Positions 33,490 through 51,840 of a stretch of DNA of 64,000 nt are shown one piece after another. Source of the DNA: Owenia fusiformis (Eukaryota; Annelida; Polychaeta; Sabellida; Oweniidae); assembly GCA_903813345.2 (NCBI GenBank), contig CAIIXF020000010.1, forward strand, positions 10,534,349-10,598,348, given 5' to 3'. Made by a program: the position numbers and the translations under genes. The stretch's first letter is position 1; every line of letters begins with the position of its first letter. The notes beneath the pieces were generated by a model. The model was not told the origin of the DNA and ran no database searches. It worked only from the letters and a program-made list of their open reading frames with translations.

Positions 33490-34518
33490 ACTGGCACGCC
33501 CGGTGATCGTGAAAATGGGACGGAGGGGGGAGCAGGCAATTTCCGCTAGAAAATTCAACAAATCTGGTAAAATTATTTTTTCAAGACAGAGTTTACGATT
33601 GAATTGCAAATTGAATAAGCGCACTGTATGATAAAATATGTTAGGTATTCTAGGATTATTTTTCAACCGATACTCTTTTAAGATATAAGATCTATTAAAA
33701 AAGGCACAGCGCAACCAACGTGCAAAAGTCAAAGTTTTTGCTATAAATCAAGCAACAATGGACTACAGGACCTGTAATAAATACTTGTAAGTGATGTTAT
33801 CATAACTAAATTAATGTCATTGCTGAATTTATAAAATAAGTTTCCATACGTAAAATAAAAAATAATCGAAAATAATTAAAATTGGACGAAGGGGGGAGGG
33901 GACGGAGGGGGGAGTAATAATTCTATAAAGTGAAACAACTTCACACGAATTCTTGTATTTGAAAAATGAACTCATTAACTTAGTAAGAAACTGGATGATA
34001 TACCCCTGGAGACTGAAAAATGGGGACATTTGGAGTAAAAGGACTTAAAGTCGCGAAACATCTCTAATCATGTCTTATATACATATTGCTCCCCCCCTCC
34101 GTCCCCTCCCCCCCTCCATCCCAAATTCATTATTTTCGATTATTTTTTATTTCACATATGGAAACTTATTTTATAAATTCAGCAATGACATTAATTTAGT
34201 TATGATAACATCACTTACAAGTATTTATTACAGGTCGTCCAGACCATTGTTGCTTGATTTATAGCAAAAACGTTGATTTGTGCCTGTTGATGGCCTTGCG
34301 CCTTTTTTAATAGATCTCATACCTTAGATGCGTATCGTTTCAGAAAAAATCCCAGAAAACCTAACATATTCTACCATACCGTGCGCCTATCCATTTAGCA
34401 ATTCAATAGTAAACTTTTTCTTGAAAAAATAAATCTTCCAGATTTGTTGAATTTCCTAGCAGAAATTGCCTGCTCCCCCCTCCGTCCCATACTCACGATC
34501 ACCGGGTGTGACTGGAAA
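33490..34518. mobile_element. Large inverted-repeat element, ~430-bp arms
   Basis: The left arm (about 33490-33915) and right arm (about 34090-34518) are inverse copies with scattered changes. CCCGGTGATCGTGA at 33500 returns as TCACGATCACCGGG near 34494, and GGGACGGAGGGGGGAGCAGG as CCTGCTCCCCCCTCCGTCCC. The loop is about 175 bases. G-runs on one arm (GGGGGGAGGGGACGGAGGGG) face C-runs on the other. No transposase. Confidence 0.9.
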
Positions 34519-36507
34519 GCTGGCCATCTTGATGCAAAAACGCGATACCCCCAGTGAAACTATAAATTTTTTAATATTTTTTTATGCTAATAGCAACTTA
34601 AAAGCATCATGGGTACTACAGTTCCTGTATACAGAATATTTATGACATTCAGGTTCTAACGAAAATGTGACTTTTTAATATCAATATCTCCATTTTCCCA
34701 GAAAGAATGTGTCCATTGGCCATCTAAGTCGAAAGAGTGATCTTGTTTGACAAATCCGCGAAAAAGACGCGAAATTTCAAAAAGAATTGAAAATTAGCGA
34801 AATATAATAGCCGCAAAATTTCAAAATGCCAAAAACGCGAAATATAATAGCGTCAAATATTAGTGGGAGTGCAGTATTTCATTTGGCATCAAATACTTAT
34901 ATTAGAGCTGGAAACCACTCATTGAAAGAAGATACACAATAATATCCACACCACAAATCTCCATCTCCAATTTGATATATTTTTGTATTATAATATAGTG
35001 ATATTATATACCATATCAGTTTGGAGAGCCTCAAATGCTAAATATGTATATTCATCCAGTGCCTACAAAAATGATCATTCCAGGGTAATAATAAAACATG
35101 TACAGATATGTATACAGTTTCATTTTGCACATAGTCACTGCGAGGAAACATTTCAAGTCGAATGGATAAGTGGTTTTCTTAGAATTTTGTATACAGTTTT
35201 TACCAGAATACTCAATCGGTCGGGTGCCGGCCGATGAATCGGAGCAAATGTGACCCAGGCATTACCAGCAGCACAATAAACTAATAAAAGCACCTTTTTC
35301 AATGTGAAATAAAAATATAACCAAATTTTTTCCTAGACTATACTACAAGTATTTGTACATGATTGCATGTATATGTGATTGTGAAACATTAGACCAACTG
35401 CCATAGTGCAAAGCTGAGCACACATTAATGGAGCTAGCAGATGATGTTCTAGTCTAGAACTTGGCTCATAAATGGATCAATAAGCGCTCATAAATGTCTG
35501 ACTAATACAATGTTTTATTCTATTATACTGAAGAGTTGATCATCATAAGTATATTTATTGTACCTACTGTGACATCTTTAATTAATGAACTTTCTCTTAG
35601 CAGACCAGACCACTTCTGACTGGATTCTGTTGTCTGTAATTTTCAATAGCTTGATTTGCATTCCCAGACTTCAGAGGTTGTGTTCATCTGGTGAGATATT
35701 TTGTCCTTTTGATAGTTACAAGAAAGTGAAAGGGAAAGACATTTTTTGACAGATAATCTCAAAAATCCTCAAAAAATTTATCATGAAATGATGAAATGAA
35801 GTCAGTACTGATGTTTTTTTTATTATAAAATAGGCATGGTGTGGAATGATGAAAACAAAAAATGTTGTAAACATTGTCAATGTGTGACAATCTTTTTGAA
35901 ACTTTCTTGTCAATTTAACTCTTCCTTGAAGAGTTGCAACTTCAAGTTAGCCGTCTCAGGTTAGCTACTCGAGGATTTAGTGCAGGATGACCTCAACTTG
36001 AGCAGAAATTGATTCAGTTGACCAAATTAATATCTCAACTCTTTTTTAGTATGGTAGTATTAACAATATACAATGGTATTTCTTCATTATATCACTTCAA
36101 GTATTCCGAAAATCACACTTTCTACATGTTGTATTGTACATACACTGACATCTATCTTGAGAGAAAGTTTCAAATATGGAAGTCTGAAACGGCAAGAATT
36201 CTCGCAGTCAAATCAATATTGGGAGTGTTCACCTGTGGACAAATGTATTGTATAGAAAGGGTTAATTCCCTAGGGCCTGGGTAATAAAACATATAGGAAT
36301 AGTAACCTTTTTAGTATCAGACTGATATAATTTTATTAAATGCATAAATTTAAAATAATATTACTGTCAAGATTATATGTATCTTGTTCTATATATTCCC
36401 ATGTTATCTTACACCATCTGTAGGCTAACAGTAGAACCAATAACAACTCATCTGGTGAATTGGGATTTGGTTATACATGTATTAAATAACAAGACATTAG
36501 CATACAA
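34519..36507. other. Non-coding stretch downstream of RIOK2
   Basis: Positions 34755-34865 are rich in CGCGAAATATAATAG-type repeats that recall the subterminal parts of the element at 6779-7269. The rest is unassigned. On the minus strand AATAAA occurs near 36333, a possible poly(A) signal for RIOK2, about 350 bp after its stop. Confidence 0.45.
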
Positions 36508-36645
36508 CATGTCACCACTTGCCATTTGTTACAGAGACCAAACTCCGAACACCGACTGCAAGATGCTGAACCTCATCCACAAAAAAGTGGGCGATTATAA
36601 CAATTAACAATGCCAATATGTCACTACTTGTGGTGGCGACATAAA
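36508..36645 (+). repeat. Short interspersed repeat (CACC family), copy A
   Basis: Begins ACATGTCACCACTTGCCATT and ends GTGGTGGCGACATAAAAAC, so the tips are inverse to each other. It contains CACAAAAAAGT and ATAACAAT blocks shared with copies at 39064-39205, 52064-52172 and 58066-58190. It lies just beyond the RIOK2 stop codon, probably in the 3' UTR. Confidence 0.75.
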
Positions 36646-36691
36646 AACAGAATTCAGATATAATTGATAATTAAATATAGATTTCATTGGT

Positions 36692-42161
<5,470 letters not shown>

Positions 42162-42431
42162 ATTTCATCAGAACATGAACTTATTTGAGATTTTATAAAT
42201 ATTTCTAAAATTGCAACATGCGTGTCGGCCAGCTCTGTTCATTTGTTATTGTTTCGTATTAGGTTCAACTTGGATTTTCTTGTAGAAATAACAATATTGG
42301 ACTAATTTGTTATAGATTGAATAATCAACACAATAAAATCCGTAATTCTTAGGTATACAATATACATTAGTATCGCTTCAATATTGTACAATGATATTTA
42401 AATATTTACGATATTGCGGCATTCTTTAAAA
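42162..42431. promoter_or_regulatory. Presumed bidirectional promoter of RIOK2 and TIMM44
   Basis: Only 270 bp separate the two divergent start codons, and both 5' UTRs must also fit unless upstream exons exist. The interval is AT-rich, and I see no obvious TATA box at a telling distance in either direction. Assignment rests on the head-to-head layout, not on a recognised motif. Confidence 0.6.
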
Positions 42432-45400
42432 ATGGCGACTTTTGGACATGCGATTTCAAGGTCGGCGACAATTCTTTCCCATTTGAACGTAAGCATAACT
42501 GTATTGCTTTTGATTATTATAGATTTCGATTCTGCACTTTCTTTTATAGTTCATGTGCAAATGTCAGTCCTCTAGCTATTCTATTATCATGTTTATTTCA
42601 GTTCAAAATATATTTTCGAATAATTTGAAGACTGTCCAAATGATTATGATATTGAATTTGAACTTCACTCACTTGTGCAAGCACAGAAAGAGAGAGATTC
42701 CCATCAGGTGACATATAAGAGCACCAAAGCACCACCGACAACTTTCTCCCATCATATTAGTCATACATTAGGGGTTCCACAATGCAATTTTTCGATTCGA
42801 TATGAGCTCATTATGTAGAGCTCTGATCATTTGTCAGAATGTCGATTGGCGATCGAAATGTCACTTCGACATCGACATAAGTGTCCAAGGTCGACATAGA
42901 ACGACACAGAAATAATACGATGATAAACAAAGAACATACCTTATTTCCCAACATACTTTTATCACTTCTGTTGAGATAATGGTTGCGTTATCTTACAAAA
43001 TTTACAGCGAATTTAAATATTGTGTTTTTCCCCCATTTTATTTTTATATTCTCGTTTTACATCTCGTCTCGTTTTCGATCTCGAGAAGTCGTCTGTAGGG
43101 GCCTCTGATTGGAACGGTAAGTCATTTCACAAAATGATGCCGTTTCTCTGGAATGTTGCGTGACCAAAAGATGTCTATACTTCAGACTTACGTTTTTGGT
43201 TACCTCTTTCAAAGGCTTACTGATCTAATAGAACAACCTTTGCTTTCCCCCTTATCACCCTCTACAGAATCCTGACAGCTAAATTGAATACTGAAATCCA
43301 AATGTTTGCATAAGTTTATAAGTTATCAGCTGTTTCTGTGCCAAACAAGACTTCTCTTTATCATGTATATATCTTCTACCAAGAAACCAAAATGGCGGTT
43401 TTGATTGATTCAAAATTAGGTGCCTGATAATACATTATATGTGTCTACAATACTGACCAGGATATATACTGACCAGGTATCATTTAAACTAAAAAATACA
43501 GCATGATGTTGAGCAGCTTTTAGTTAATTGATGAAATATATTTTCAGCAATATAGAAGCTTGTCCGGAGTATCACGGCAGATTTTGAGATGCACATGCAG
43601 TATAAATAACCAGAGCAACAACATACCTGATACAGCATACAGACTCCAACATGTAAGTAGATGTTCAAGTATAGTTACACAAATGAAAACACCCCTCCAC
43701 ATCTCACACTGACAGTTTACTTACACCCAGGTTCTTTGGGTTCAGAAAAACCAGGGAATATAATTGTAAGCATTGGCAGGTATTTGTATGCAAATGACAC
43801 AATAATACTACTTTTACTATTTACACTAGCTGACATGTTGAACATTCAGATATACTTGATTCCTACTTTATCTATTTGCTTGCAAGAGCAACTGCTCTCT
43901 ATAACCTCTTGAACCCCAGGCTCTAAAATCGGTTGGAACTAGAGAATTTTTCATTTTTGCCATCTTTTGACATTTTACTACATAACTATACAACTTGAGA
44001 TGCTCATTTTAGTAAAATAAGTAGGCCTAGATCATTTCTCCATATTTTAAAACATGTGTAAATTGGATGAAAATTGTTCAAATAAGAGCAATTTTAGTGA
44101 AAATTTTCTTGTCACTCTAGGTTTCAAGGTCATTTCTGAGGTGACGAGAAATCTTGTCACTCCAGGTAGTCAAGAGGTTAAGCGATAGTAGAAGCTGTTG
44201 GTACCATGGTCCATGATGACTTAATTTGAAATTTATTTTTTTCATTACAGGGTAGATATTATTCCCAGGGCCCAAATAAGGGATTCATCTCAGGATTGGT
44301 AGACAACATACGACAAGAATGGAACAAGAACAAAGAAATGAAGGTACACATCAACAGGCAGATAATTTACCTTATGCGAATGGCCGGATCATTAAAATTG
44401 AACCTTTACAGCTTCAAAATATTTTTTGTATCCCATCAAACTTTTTTAACCATTAGCATTATTCTGTTCTGGACACATCCAAAAATTGTTCAAAGAATTA
44501 TGTTATGCCAGGTCCAAAATTTTTTAAAAATCTTGTGAGTTGTCCCCTTATCTGTGACACATTTTCATGAGTCTTGTTGTTAGCATTGAGGTCAATTGGA
44601 TAATTGCAGACTAGAAAGAGTTAACATTTGAGCATTCCTGCTTTAGGGGTTAATTAGGGGTATGTTCTACATGTAGTCATGTACATGTATTCATAGATAT
44701 TTCAATTGTTTGCATATTGTAGTTTCATTGAGGCTATGTGTATATTTTTGAATTTGATGAATGTTGTAGATAGGCTTGTAATTACCAGTTATGTCCATCT
44801 TTGTTGTAGGATAGTTTAAAGAAGTTTAAAGAAGAAGCAGAAAAACTAGAAAAATCAGATGCCCTGAAAAAAGTTCGAGAAAGATATGTAAGTACATGTA
44901 CATGAACACAGTTTATGAAAATGATTCACATACCAAACTTTTTTTGGATGTCAGTTGCCATTCTGCAGTTGTCATCTGTAAAAGAGGCAGGTTTTGCACG
45001 TTAATGCCTTGTTCACATTTGCCTTGTGCAACTATAGTGTGAAAAATGGTAAATTGATGTCCTAAATGTATTATAGATGGTGGTCAATCATCATCAGTTT
45101 TGGAAGAATGAAGTTAATTTTGTAACAGAGAAAGAGATAAATTATGATTTTATTAGTGAATGTTAATTTTTTGAAAAAGTCGAGTGAAACCAAATAAGCA
45201 ATTTCAAAATTTCACATATGGTTGGAAGGAAGGTGTTTAGCTGAAATGAAATTGACTTAAATTTTCTTCAATTGTACACATTTGAACACCATCTCTTAAC
45301 CCTTAAGGGACCAAATACGACTTTCTACGACTTCTGAATCTCCCGCCTCTAACCTTGTGTTCCCAGGACCACACCCCCTATACATTCAGATTTTGTTTTT

Positions 45401-48400
45401 TGTTCATTGTAGTTTGTGCATGCGTAGTAAAATGAAATCGAAATTTTGACTTTGTTTATCGTTTTTAGAAGTGTTTTGAAGTATTTTATGCTGATATTCA
45501 GAATTAAGTCGGTCTCTTAATGTTAATGAATACACATTGGTCATAGTTTTTGAAATAGATTGAAGGAATTTCATTTAAATCTGATTGCACTATTTTCAAT
45601 ATGATGGTTTCATAACAGTTATGTTGCATATTGAACAGAAGAAATATTCATAATCTTCTCTGAAAGAATAATTAGCTTTTGATGGTAGAACTTTTTCCTG
45701 AAATCCTACGTGAGGCAAGATTTAATAACTGAAAAAGTTATTTTAAACCTATGCTGTTGAAGAATGTATGCAGAAGATACCACGTAAAGATTCAATATTT
45801 TGGATGTATTATTGCAGGAGAATATGGAGTCTGAGACAGCACAGGGAGCAGATGCCCTCTCAAGGAAACTAGGGGCATTTAAAGGAAAACTGAAAGAGGT
45901 ATGTACCTATTGCATTTACTCGTGTTAGATAATAGCTAGATGGATAAACATACAATTACAAGAACCATGACTGACAAAAGCAACAAAAGACTGATGTAAT
46001 TTCATGATCGTATCTACAGATCATGGCTGTCTTAAACTCAAATTAAAATTAAAAGTAACACATATACTTTTGAGGGAAGTAGAATAAGGATTAAAATGTT
46101 TCTGATTTAGTCTTTGCAAGTAATTATCTGATGTATGAGTGGCTGACACTGGAAAACAGTTACAAGCGCGGGAAATGCTAAATGATCTAAAATGTGTTTT
46201 GATTGGATGTTTTTGATTTACTATTTTGTGGTTTTAAGTGCTCACTGACAATATTGACATTCTTCAGGGCCTAGATGAAGTCCAGAAAACAGATTATGCC
46301 AAGAAAGCTAGTCAGATAGCGGAAGAGGTGGGAAAGACTGCAGGAAAGGCAACAGAATCCTTAGGAAAAACCAGCGAACAAATTACACAAAGTGATACAT
46401 TTAGGTCAATAAAAAAGGTAAGAATTACATGTACTATTAACTACATTTTGTTAAACAAATTCTGCCACAGAGTAGTTAGAATATTGGTTTGAAATCTGAT
46501 AAGCCGAATCAGATTGTGATTTGAGACTCCGTAATTTAAACTAATTATCACTGGTTGGAATGAAGAAGTTGTCCTGTAATAGAACATTGGAAATCATGAA
46601 CCAAACAAGTTTATGACATTCCATTCTGGCTATTGACTCAATGCCAAATGTGTTTTAGCTGATTCAATGATACAAAATTTTGATATAAGGTAAACAGTGT
46701 GTATTGATCCACTACAATGTAGAAAGAAAACACTATGATTAATTTCTGAACCAATAAATCAGTCAATATTTTATTTCTTGTCATCTCCAATTTAAAATAT
46801 CAATTTGAATATTTTAGGGTGCCAAAGCTGTAAAGAAGGAGCTTGATGATTCAACCATAGCATCTAGGGCAAGGCCATACAAATCACCTGAAAAGTTACT
46901 GAAGAGAGAAGATTTGGCAATATTCACACCTAAAAATGAAAAACCAATGGAGGCAGATGAGTAAGTTTTCGGGATAAGATCAGTATGTCAATACACCCTA
47001 GAAAAATAGTTTGTTGGGACATGTACCGAAGGGGGTTAAAGTCCATTACGATTTGTTTGCATTCATTGATAGAAAAATCTATAAATGCCGTCAGAATTAT
47101 ACAGTAATATCAATTTGAGAAGTTAATTCTGTACATATGTGCAATAAATTGTCAATACACCCCACAAAAATATGATTTGGTAGCATTCATTGATTGAAAA
47201 ATCTATAAATTCTGTCAGAATTATACAATGATATCAATTTGAGGAGTAAATTCTGTACATATGTATATAAGTGCACTGTATACTTTATACACAGTATACT
47301 CCACTGACTTCTGCATACAGTCACCTTTAAAGTGAACACCTACCTACAGTGAACACATTTTTGTAGCTCCATAGTTCTACATTGTATCTTGAATCTTGTT
47401 TCAGAGAGTCCACTGGCATGGTCATGCATAAAGATTCCAAGTTCTACCAAAGCTGGCAAAATTTTAAGGATAATAACCAATATGTAACAAGTGAGTTCTA
47501 TGCTATTTTACAATACATCGTGTTATATATACAGGGTGAGCCAAAAATGCAACCATCTAATTTTAAAGTGACTTTAATGGAATACATGATTTCTCTAAGT
47601 TGTAGATGCGCTATAAGTACAGCATTACTGCTACTTGATTCAGTGCTATTTATGCAAGAAAATTCCACAACAATTGAGAAACAATTCCAACTTAGAGGGT
47701 TACATATTTGAGCTCACTCTGTATTGTCCAAAATGTATTATATTGTTCAGATTGTGTACTGTTAAAGAATGTGTGTCGTGTAGGACTAGATCTAGAGACC
47801 TGACTCGTTGTCTTAGATTATATTCCCATATAAGCTAAAAAGATCCAGATTAAAATAACTTAAACTTCAAGCCTCTTGGTTGCACCCTGGCTCTGTGTGA
47901 TGACTCCAGGATATCATGGCGTGGTATCCAATCTGCGTGCGTATGCACGCAGTTTGAAACACTGACAAACTGCATGCATATTTAAACATGGCAGATGGGG
48001 AGAACACGACTTCCAAAAGGATGAAAAGTACTGGAAATACAAGATTAGTTTTGTTTATCAGAAAGTACCGTTGTGTGAAGTAACTTACTTACAAGTAGCA
48101 CTCAGGTTCTTTCCTGGTGTTAACCTAGTTATCTCAATATAAGCTTTCGTGTTCAAAATATACAGTGTTGCATCATATGATGTCTGTTTGTCTTATGATC
48201 ATCTGATTTAATACGAAATATTTTGTATTGTACGTGAGAACTGGGTTGATATTTACCTATGAAACAAAACCCAGGTATTTTCTATTTCTGTGAAAAGTGT
48301 GATGTCAACGTAAGTGTCAGTAATCGAATAACTGATGGAATTTGTATTAATCTGCTTATATTTAAAACCTACGTTCATCTAGACATAGTTTTTGCTATCA

Positions 48401-51400
48401 CATGGTAAAATCATATAATCGCCAGCCAATGAACATATGAAACTATAAATCAATGGAGAATAAATGTCTTAAAATGATGTTTCAAAATACAGACTCTAAC
48501 TTGCATGATGCAATGTTGATATGCGCGCATATTATGCACACAGTTTGGATACCGCGCCATGGATATATTTGACAAAAGAATGCAAGCCAATTCCATCAGG
48601 CCTACTTTAATTGTGTAAGTTGACCAATTATCCAAGTGTTTATAAAACGTTTTGGAGGTGTAAAACTCAATTTTTTCTTTGCAGAAATGTTTGACTTAAA
48701 ATCGAAATATGACGAAAGTGACCATATAGCAATCAGAGCTACTAGAACCTTCACAGATAAAATGTCTGAATTATTTGGTGAGTCAAACAATCAAAATAGT
48801 TCTTGTTAAAATATTATTAGAACTCTTTCAGTAATGTGTATTAAGATGTTAGTCATCATATAACAATGTAAAAGACAAAAATAAATAGTTTACAAAGGGC
48901 TGACATGGAAAACTCACATACTCAGCATTGCTTGAACTTGTGTCTATTTAATGTAAGATTGTAAGCCCAATAACAACAGTGCTCATTTTCTTGTAGGTGG
49001 AATGTTCCAGAAAACAGAGATGTCAGAAGTATTAACTGAGATATGTAAAATGGACCCCACATTTGATAAAGAATTGTTCATCAAAACTTGTCAACTTGAA
49101 ATTATTCCAAACGTATTAGAGGTAAGTGATGTAAAGACAATAATGAGGCTAAAAACTCTAGAATTCATCTTTGCATTAGGTCTTAAATTCTAGAAAAATG
49201 GACTGAGTCTTTCACAAAAAAGTCAAAGGTAATCTTCTTCATTATTCAATTCTGTTATACATTTTTCGCCCTCTACCCCTATGATTCCAAAGACTGTACA
49301 ACTAGACATGTTCTTACTGTATTTTGTGCATTTTTTCAGGCGCTAGTAAGAGGGGATCTCGACATATTAAAAGACTGGTGCCATGAAGCAGTAAGTGTTT
49401 AGTTTTTTTTACAGGAAATCATTAGCAAAATTAGAAAATAATGTAGAAATCTATGTTTGCTTCAACAGTTGCACAGTGTATATATTAAGGGTCTAACGGT
49501 GCACCGAAACCGCAGTGCTCCGCGGTTCTTGGGCCTCGGTTGGTACGTTCGGTTCGAAAACTCCGATGTTCGGTTTTTTAACGGTTCGTTAATTCAGAAA
49601 AAAGTGCCGTTCGCTAAAGTAGAGGAAGATGAATCTCGAAACGAGAGGTGAAGATTTCGGCATTCTAAACGCTCAAAAGTCATACAAGGACCACTGTTGG
49701 GGTTATTTTGGATTTCCAACGAGAGATGGTGTTCCTCTCCCGGAAAGAACGATATGCCGACTTTGCAAAATCGTTATGGTATATGAGAAAGGTACGTGTG
49801 AAAAAATGTGAAAATTTGCTGTCTGCAGAAATAGAATAGATCAGAATTATACATGCTCCCGGGTCGCTTATTTATTATGAAATCGCGCCATCTATTTATC
49901 GTCGCATAAATAAAATACAATGCAAAGTTAATGATTAATTTGTAAATAAAACTGACTTAGATCAGAGGTAAACATGTTCCCGGGCTGCTCATTTAAATAA
50001 TGAAATTGCGCCATCTTTTTGAGTTATTTGATTTTTTACATTAAAGTGCGATAAGAACCGAAAACCGAACCGAAACCGAGGAGATAAAAACCGTGAACCG
50101 AACGGAACCGAGGAATTATGAAACCGTGAGAGCCCTAGTATATATCTATTCTATGTTTGCTAATGTATATGTCTGTTCAATGTGTAGTTAATCAGCAAAA
50201 TTACCAATCGTGCACAATGACCTCAATAAAAGTGCCTATAATATTAAGTGAAGCGTAACTTAAATTGATTCTCTTGTCCAATAAAAATGTTGTTAATTTC
50301 AGGCCTTCAGTATACTATCTCATCCTGTAAACCTATTTTCAGGCCTTCAATGTACTGTCTCACCCTGTAAATCTACTTATTATTTTCAGCCCTTCATTGT
50401 ACTATCTCACCCTGTAAATCAACCTATTTTCAGGCCTTCAATGTGCTGTCCCACCCAATAAAACAAGCTCATACAGCAGGTTATAGAATACAATCCAAAG
50501 TTTTAGATGTCAATAATGTAGATGTAAGTACTTAGTAGTGTATATATTGTTGTTTACTAGTATAGTCATATCCAAGTTGTTTCAAGCCTAAGTGAGTTTT
50601 AATTCCTTTAAAAACCTATAAAAATGGGGAGCTTTAAAATATTCTAAGGTATCATATTTCAACTTTGACACAATAATTGATGTTAAGCAAGTTATGGGTA
50701 ATTTAAATTCCAAAGTTTCTGCACCCTCATTCACGCTGTCAAACTCGCCTGGTCCATTATAGGTAGATGCATATCATATCAAGGTTGTTATTGCCTTTTC
50801 AAAAATGTTGACATTTTTTGGCTTAACTTGTGTATATGTGCAGTAATACAGTATACTGGGACTGACCAAAACTCTTCCTTGTAGACAGGTATTCCTTACA
50901 GAGTGTTTACTTGAAATCAATGGAAGAATATTTGGTTCTTGTTGAAAACTTCCTTGTAAACAGATGTTCCTTACAGAAAAATGTTCCATAGGACAGGTTT
51001 TACTGTACATGTTTTTAAAACTTAGTGTCATAATTATGTATCCGTTTTTTTTGACGGCGGTTTGGGACTGGCAGTTGGCGATTGGTGTCAGGTTTACTGT
51101 ATATGTTTTTAAAACTGAGTCTCATAATTTCAGATTGTAGCAGGTAAGATGATGGAGCAAGGCCCTGTGTTAATTATCACATTCAACGCTCAACAGATAC
51201 AAGCAGTAGTCAACTCCCAGAATGCAGTAGTGGAAGGAGACTCTGTAAGTATATAACATGTTGGACTCTAGAATGTTTTCCACTGAGAACCCTGTTTTTA
51301 TAACCAATCATGATTTAGGATAAAAGAACTTATCACAGACTCCTTTAGTATTCAGGCTGAGAAGATATATTTTGGAAAGATCTCCAAGGTTCAAATTGTC

Positions 51401-51840
51401 TCCCCCTAGGGCATCCTTGATGGTTTGAGTCCTTTATACAGTATCTGCATCTTTTATATACATGTACATATCTGTTATTACAATTTTATATCATGTAAAA
51501 TTTGTAAAGATGTTTCAATTTAGTGAATAGAGTTTATTAAAAAAAATCTGCATCTTAATAATACATGAAAATATTCATTAGTAAAAAGGTCAATGCTTTA
51601 CATAGACAGATTTTCAAAAAATTTCATAATTTTAGAATCTTGTTTCCTGGAATCATCATATGCCTATTTTTAAAAAATTCACAAAACTTGTAACTCTATT
51701 TCTATGTTTATTATTTTCAGGAAAAGATAATGCGTATTCTGTATGTCTGGGCGTTGTGTCGAGATCAGACTATATTGGACCCGAAAGCAGCGTGGAGATT
51801 AATAGACATTTCAGCAAGTTCCTCAGAACAATGGTTATGA
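42432..51840 (+). CDS. TIMM44: Mitochondrial import inner membrane translocase subunit TIM44
   Basis: TIM44 tethers mitochondrial Hsp70 to the TIM23 channel on the matrix side and drives presequence import. Fourteen coding exons join in phase: 42432-42488, 43548-43652, 44251-44343, 44810-44887, 45818-45898, 46268-46417, 46818-46960, 47405-47490, 48685-48777, 48997-49121, 49340-49390, 50434-50523, 51134-51244 and 51721-51840, giving 460 residues (human 452). The first exons encode an Arg/Ser-rich presequence (MATFGHAISRSATILSH), then comes GFISGLVDNIRQEWNKNKEM and a charged coiled region. The conserved C-terminal Tim44 domain includes HKDSKFYQSWQNF, KTEMSEVLTEICKMDPTFDK, LDILKDWCHEA, MMEQGPVLIITF and YVWALCRDQ. 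Intron 8 holds a MITE and intron 11 a hAT element plus three partial copies of the exon 12 acceptor. Confidence 0.97.
43902..44180. mobile_element. Short inverted-repeat element in TIMM44 intron 2
   Basis: Ends TAACCTCTTGA and TCAAGAGGTTA are exact inverses, so a TA duplication is possible. It is about 279 bp with no frame. A decayed relative is at 18322-18600. Confidence 0.75.
46987..47265. repeat. Tandem duplication in TIMM44 intron 7
   Basis: GTCAATACACCC opens two successive blocks (46987 and 47151), both containing GCATTCATTGATAGAAAAATC-like and TTCTGTACATATGT sequence. The first copy has an extra segment with GTACCGAAGGGGGTTAAAG. Confidence 0.75.
47532..47721. mobile_element. TA-flanked MITE in TIMM44 intron 8
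   Basis: CAGGGTGAGCCAAAAATGCA at the left is matched by the inverse CAGAGTGAGCTCAAATATGT from the right, with TA on each side. It is 190 bp and starts only 41 bp after the exon 8 donor site. The end sequence resembles the element at 29941-30445. Confidence 0.7.
49486..50137 (+). mobile_element. Deleted hAT element carrying a BED zinc-finger exon
   Basis: Terminal inverted repeats TAAGGGTCTAACGGT and (inverse of the right end) TAGGGCTCTCACGGT, with an exact 8-bp duplication GTATATAT on both sides (49478-49485 and 50138-50145). The frame from 49629 reads WGYFGFPTRDGVPL and then ICRLCKIVMVYEKGT, the N-terminal half of a BED zinc finger as found in hAT transposases and ZBED proteins. It stops soon after a GTACGT donor-like site, so the first transposase exon survives while the catalytic part is lost. 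The element lies in TIMM44 intron 11. Confidence 0.88.
50303..50433 (+). repeat. Three partial copies of the TIMM44 exon 12 acceptor
   Basis: Directly before exon 12 (50434), three 24-base segments at 50303-50326, 50343-50366 and 50390-50413 repeat the first 24 bases of the exon (encoding AFNVLSHP or close variants). Each follows a TTTCAG acceptor and is followed by GTAAAY, which resembles a donor. In the true exon the matching bases are ATAAAA, so no donor is present there. Distances of 131, 91 and 44 bases to the true acceptor are not multiples of three, so using an upstream acceptor with read-through would shift the frame. Confidence 0.9.

Noticed and set aside
49629-49811. An independent BED-domain gene.
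   Set aside because: The frame lies wholly between hAT terminal repeats and exact target duplications, and ends after half a zinc finger.
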